Shown here: one piece after another, positions 5,288 through 6,108 of the stretch
How positions within the stretch are numbered: position 1 is the first letter of the stretch
How the letters are laid out: every line of letters starts with the position of its first letter
NCBI GenBank assembly: GCA_011391455.1
Contig: JAABQN010000129.1
Location: 1 to 6,108 of the forward strand
Reading direction: 5' to 3'
DNA: 6,108 nucleotides
Source of the DNA: Nitrospiraceae bacterium
GTDB taxonomy: Bacteria; Nitrospirota; Nitrospiria; Nitrospirales; Nitrospiraceae
Made by a program: the position numbers and the translations under genes
Notes under the pieces: generated by a model
What the model was told of the DNA's origin: nothing
Databases searched by the model: none
What the model saw: only the letters and a program-made list of their open reading frames with translations

Positions 5288-6108
5288 CCGGCCAATTCTC
5301 CAACTCGAAATACCATTTCTATATCTTTATAGCTGTCTGCCATATCTGCAGGAAACACGGGCAATACTCGTGGCCGCAGCACAGCGCGCTGGCCTGCCAT
5401 ATCAAAATAGGCATTTCCGGACGACTGTTGCACGACTACGTCTTTGATGATTCCATCCCGTTGAAGCCGAAACTTGACGATCATCGTATAGGTTTGCCCC
5501 GTCATATCGACCGGAGGCGGCTCCCACTGGCTGCTAATAATGGACTGCACGCGAGCCCAGTAGAGATTCGATCCGGCCGCACCGGAAATCTTCAGGGTTG
5601 TCTCGGGAGTCTTGACCGTCGGGGCCTTCAGCTCTTGCTGAGGCGCCGGCGTGACTGACGTCTCGCTCGATTTCACCTCTATCGGGATTTCCAGCTTCGC
5701 CGCAGGCCTGACCTGTTTGATCTTTTTCAGCTCTTCTTCTAATTCACGACTCAGATCTTCGCTGACCGTAGACCGCTGAGGAATCTTCGCAACCGGATCT
5801 TGCGCCACATCCGGAACACGCGGGATATCGAGCGCTTTGGCCTCCTGCTGGGCCTGAGACACCGGTTTTTTTGCAGGGCTCAAATCTCCAAACTTCGGCG
5901 CATCCGGCGGAAGCTGAAGATCCTGCAATACATCCCTTCTCTTCTCGTTTATTGGAGGTGCGGCAGAAGGGGCTGGACTGGGGGCCACAGCTTTGACTAA
6001 CGGCGCCGGTGCCGGTTTCGCATCCTCGGGTTGCCTCGCGGGAGCCGGTAGACTGGTGACCAGCGACACTTCCACAGACGTTACCGGCCGTTCACCCTTC
6101 TGCGGAAG
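5284..6108 (-). CDS. tolA: TolA / TonB-family energy transducer (5' end beyond window)
   Basis: This is the protein that spans from the inner membrane to the outer-membrane side and transmits proton-motive energy from TolQR to TolB-Pal. There are 274 codons plus stop. The frame is open to the right edge, so the N-terminal membrane anchor and true start are missing; a GTG at 6075 exists but is unlikely to be the start. Visible residues 1-50 include VEVSLV and a Pro/Ala stretch. Residues about 50-175 are a Pro/Lys/Gln/Glu-rich linker with a short charged helix (SRELEEELKKIKQ). Residues about 180-272 form a TonB/TolA C-terminal domain: LYWARVQSIISSQWEPPP, KFRLQRDGIIKDVVV, SSGNAYFDMAGQRAV, LPVFPADM and a final MVFRV strand. 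TonB is the alternative name for such a domain, but the ATGA overlap with tolB and pal beyond makes TolA much more likely. The missing upstream neighbours are probably tolR and tolQ. Confidence 0.9.
   Translation of the reverse strand, partial: LPQKGERPVTSVEVSLVTSLPAPARQPEDAKPAPAPLVKAVAPSPAPSAAPPINEKRRDVLQDLQLPPDAPKFGDLSPAKKPVSQAQQEAKALDIPRVPDVAQDPVAKIPQRSTVSEDLSRELEEELKKIKQVRPAAKLEIPIEVKSSETSVTPAPQQELKAPTVKTPETTLKISGAAGSNLYWARVQSIISSQWEPPPVDMTGQTYTMIVKFRLQRDGIIKDVVVQQSSGNAYFDMAGQRAVLRPRVLPVFPADMADSYKDIEMVFRVGELAG

Overview
The window is a dense stretch of bacterial chromosome with every gene on the minus strand. Read in the direction of transcription (right to left) the order is tolA (5' end cut off by the window) > tolB > pal > an unrecognised coiled-coil lipoprotein gene > cpoB (ybgF) > mutL (3' end cut off). 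The base composition is moderately GC-rich. The Pal variant, with GHCDERGT and an SC-x6-C loop, together with a tol-pal cluster running into mutL, suggests a diderm outside the classical enterobacteria. Nitrospira or a relative is my best guess, but this is inference from protein style and gene order, not from any search.

Layout: 6108-5284 is the TolA/TonB-type energy-transducing protein. Its inner-membrane anchor lies outside the window; the Pro/Ala/Lys periplasmic linker and the TonB-like C-terminal domain are inside. It overlaps tolB by 4 bp (ATGA). tolB (5287-3947) encodes the periplasmic beta-propeller protein, and pal (3866-3210) the peptidoglycan-associated outer-membrane lipoprotein. 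A convincing rho-independent terminator (3179-3146) follows pal. Next is a 313-residue lipoprotein that is nearly all coiled coil (3082-2141). It overlaps cpoB (2144-1326) by 4 bp (GTGA). After 66 bp, mutL (1259 to the left edge) begins.

How the genes work together: TolA carries proton-motive energy from the inner membrane (through TolQ/TolR, presumably encoded just outside the right edge) to the TolB-Pal complex at the outer membrane, supporting envelope constriction and outer-membrane integrity. CpoB links this machinery to peptidoglycan synthesis in E. coli. The coiled-coil lipoprotein sits between pal and cpoB and appears translationally coupled to cpoB, so it is the best candidate here for an undescribed accessory part of the Tol-Pal system. 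MutL is a DNA mismatch-repair protein with no evident functional link and may simply share the transcript.

There is no gene-free stretch longer than about 130 bases. The plus strand carries only shadow reading frames. I saw no tRNA, rRNA, CRISPR array, insertion sequence or phage gene.
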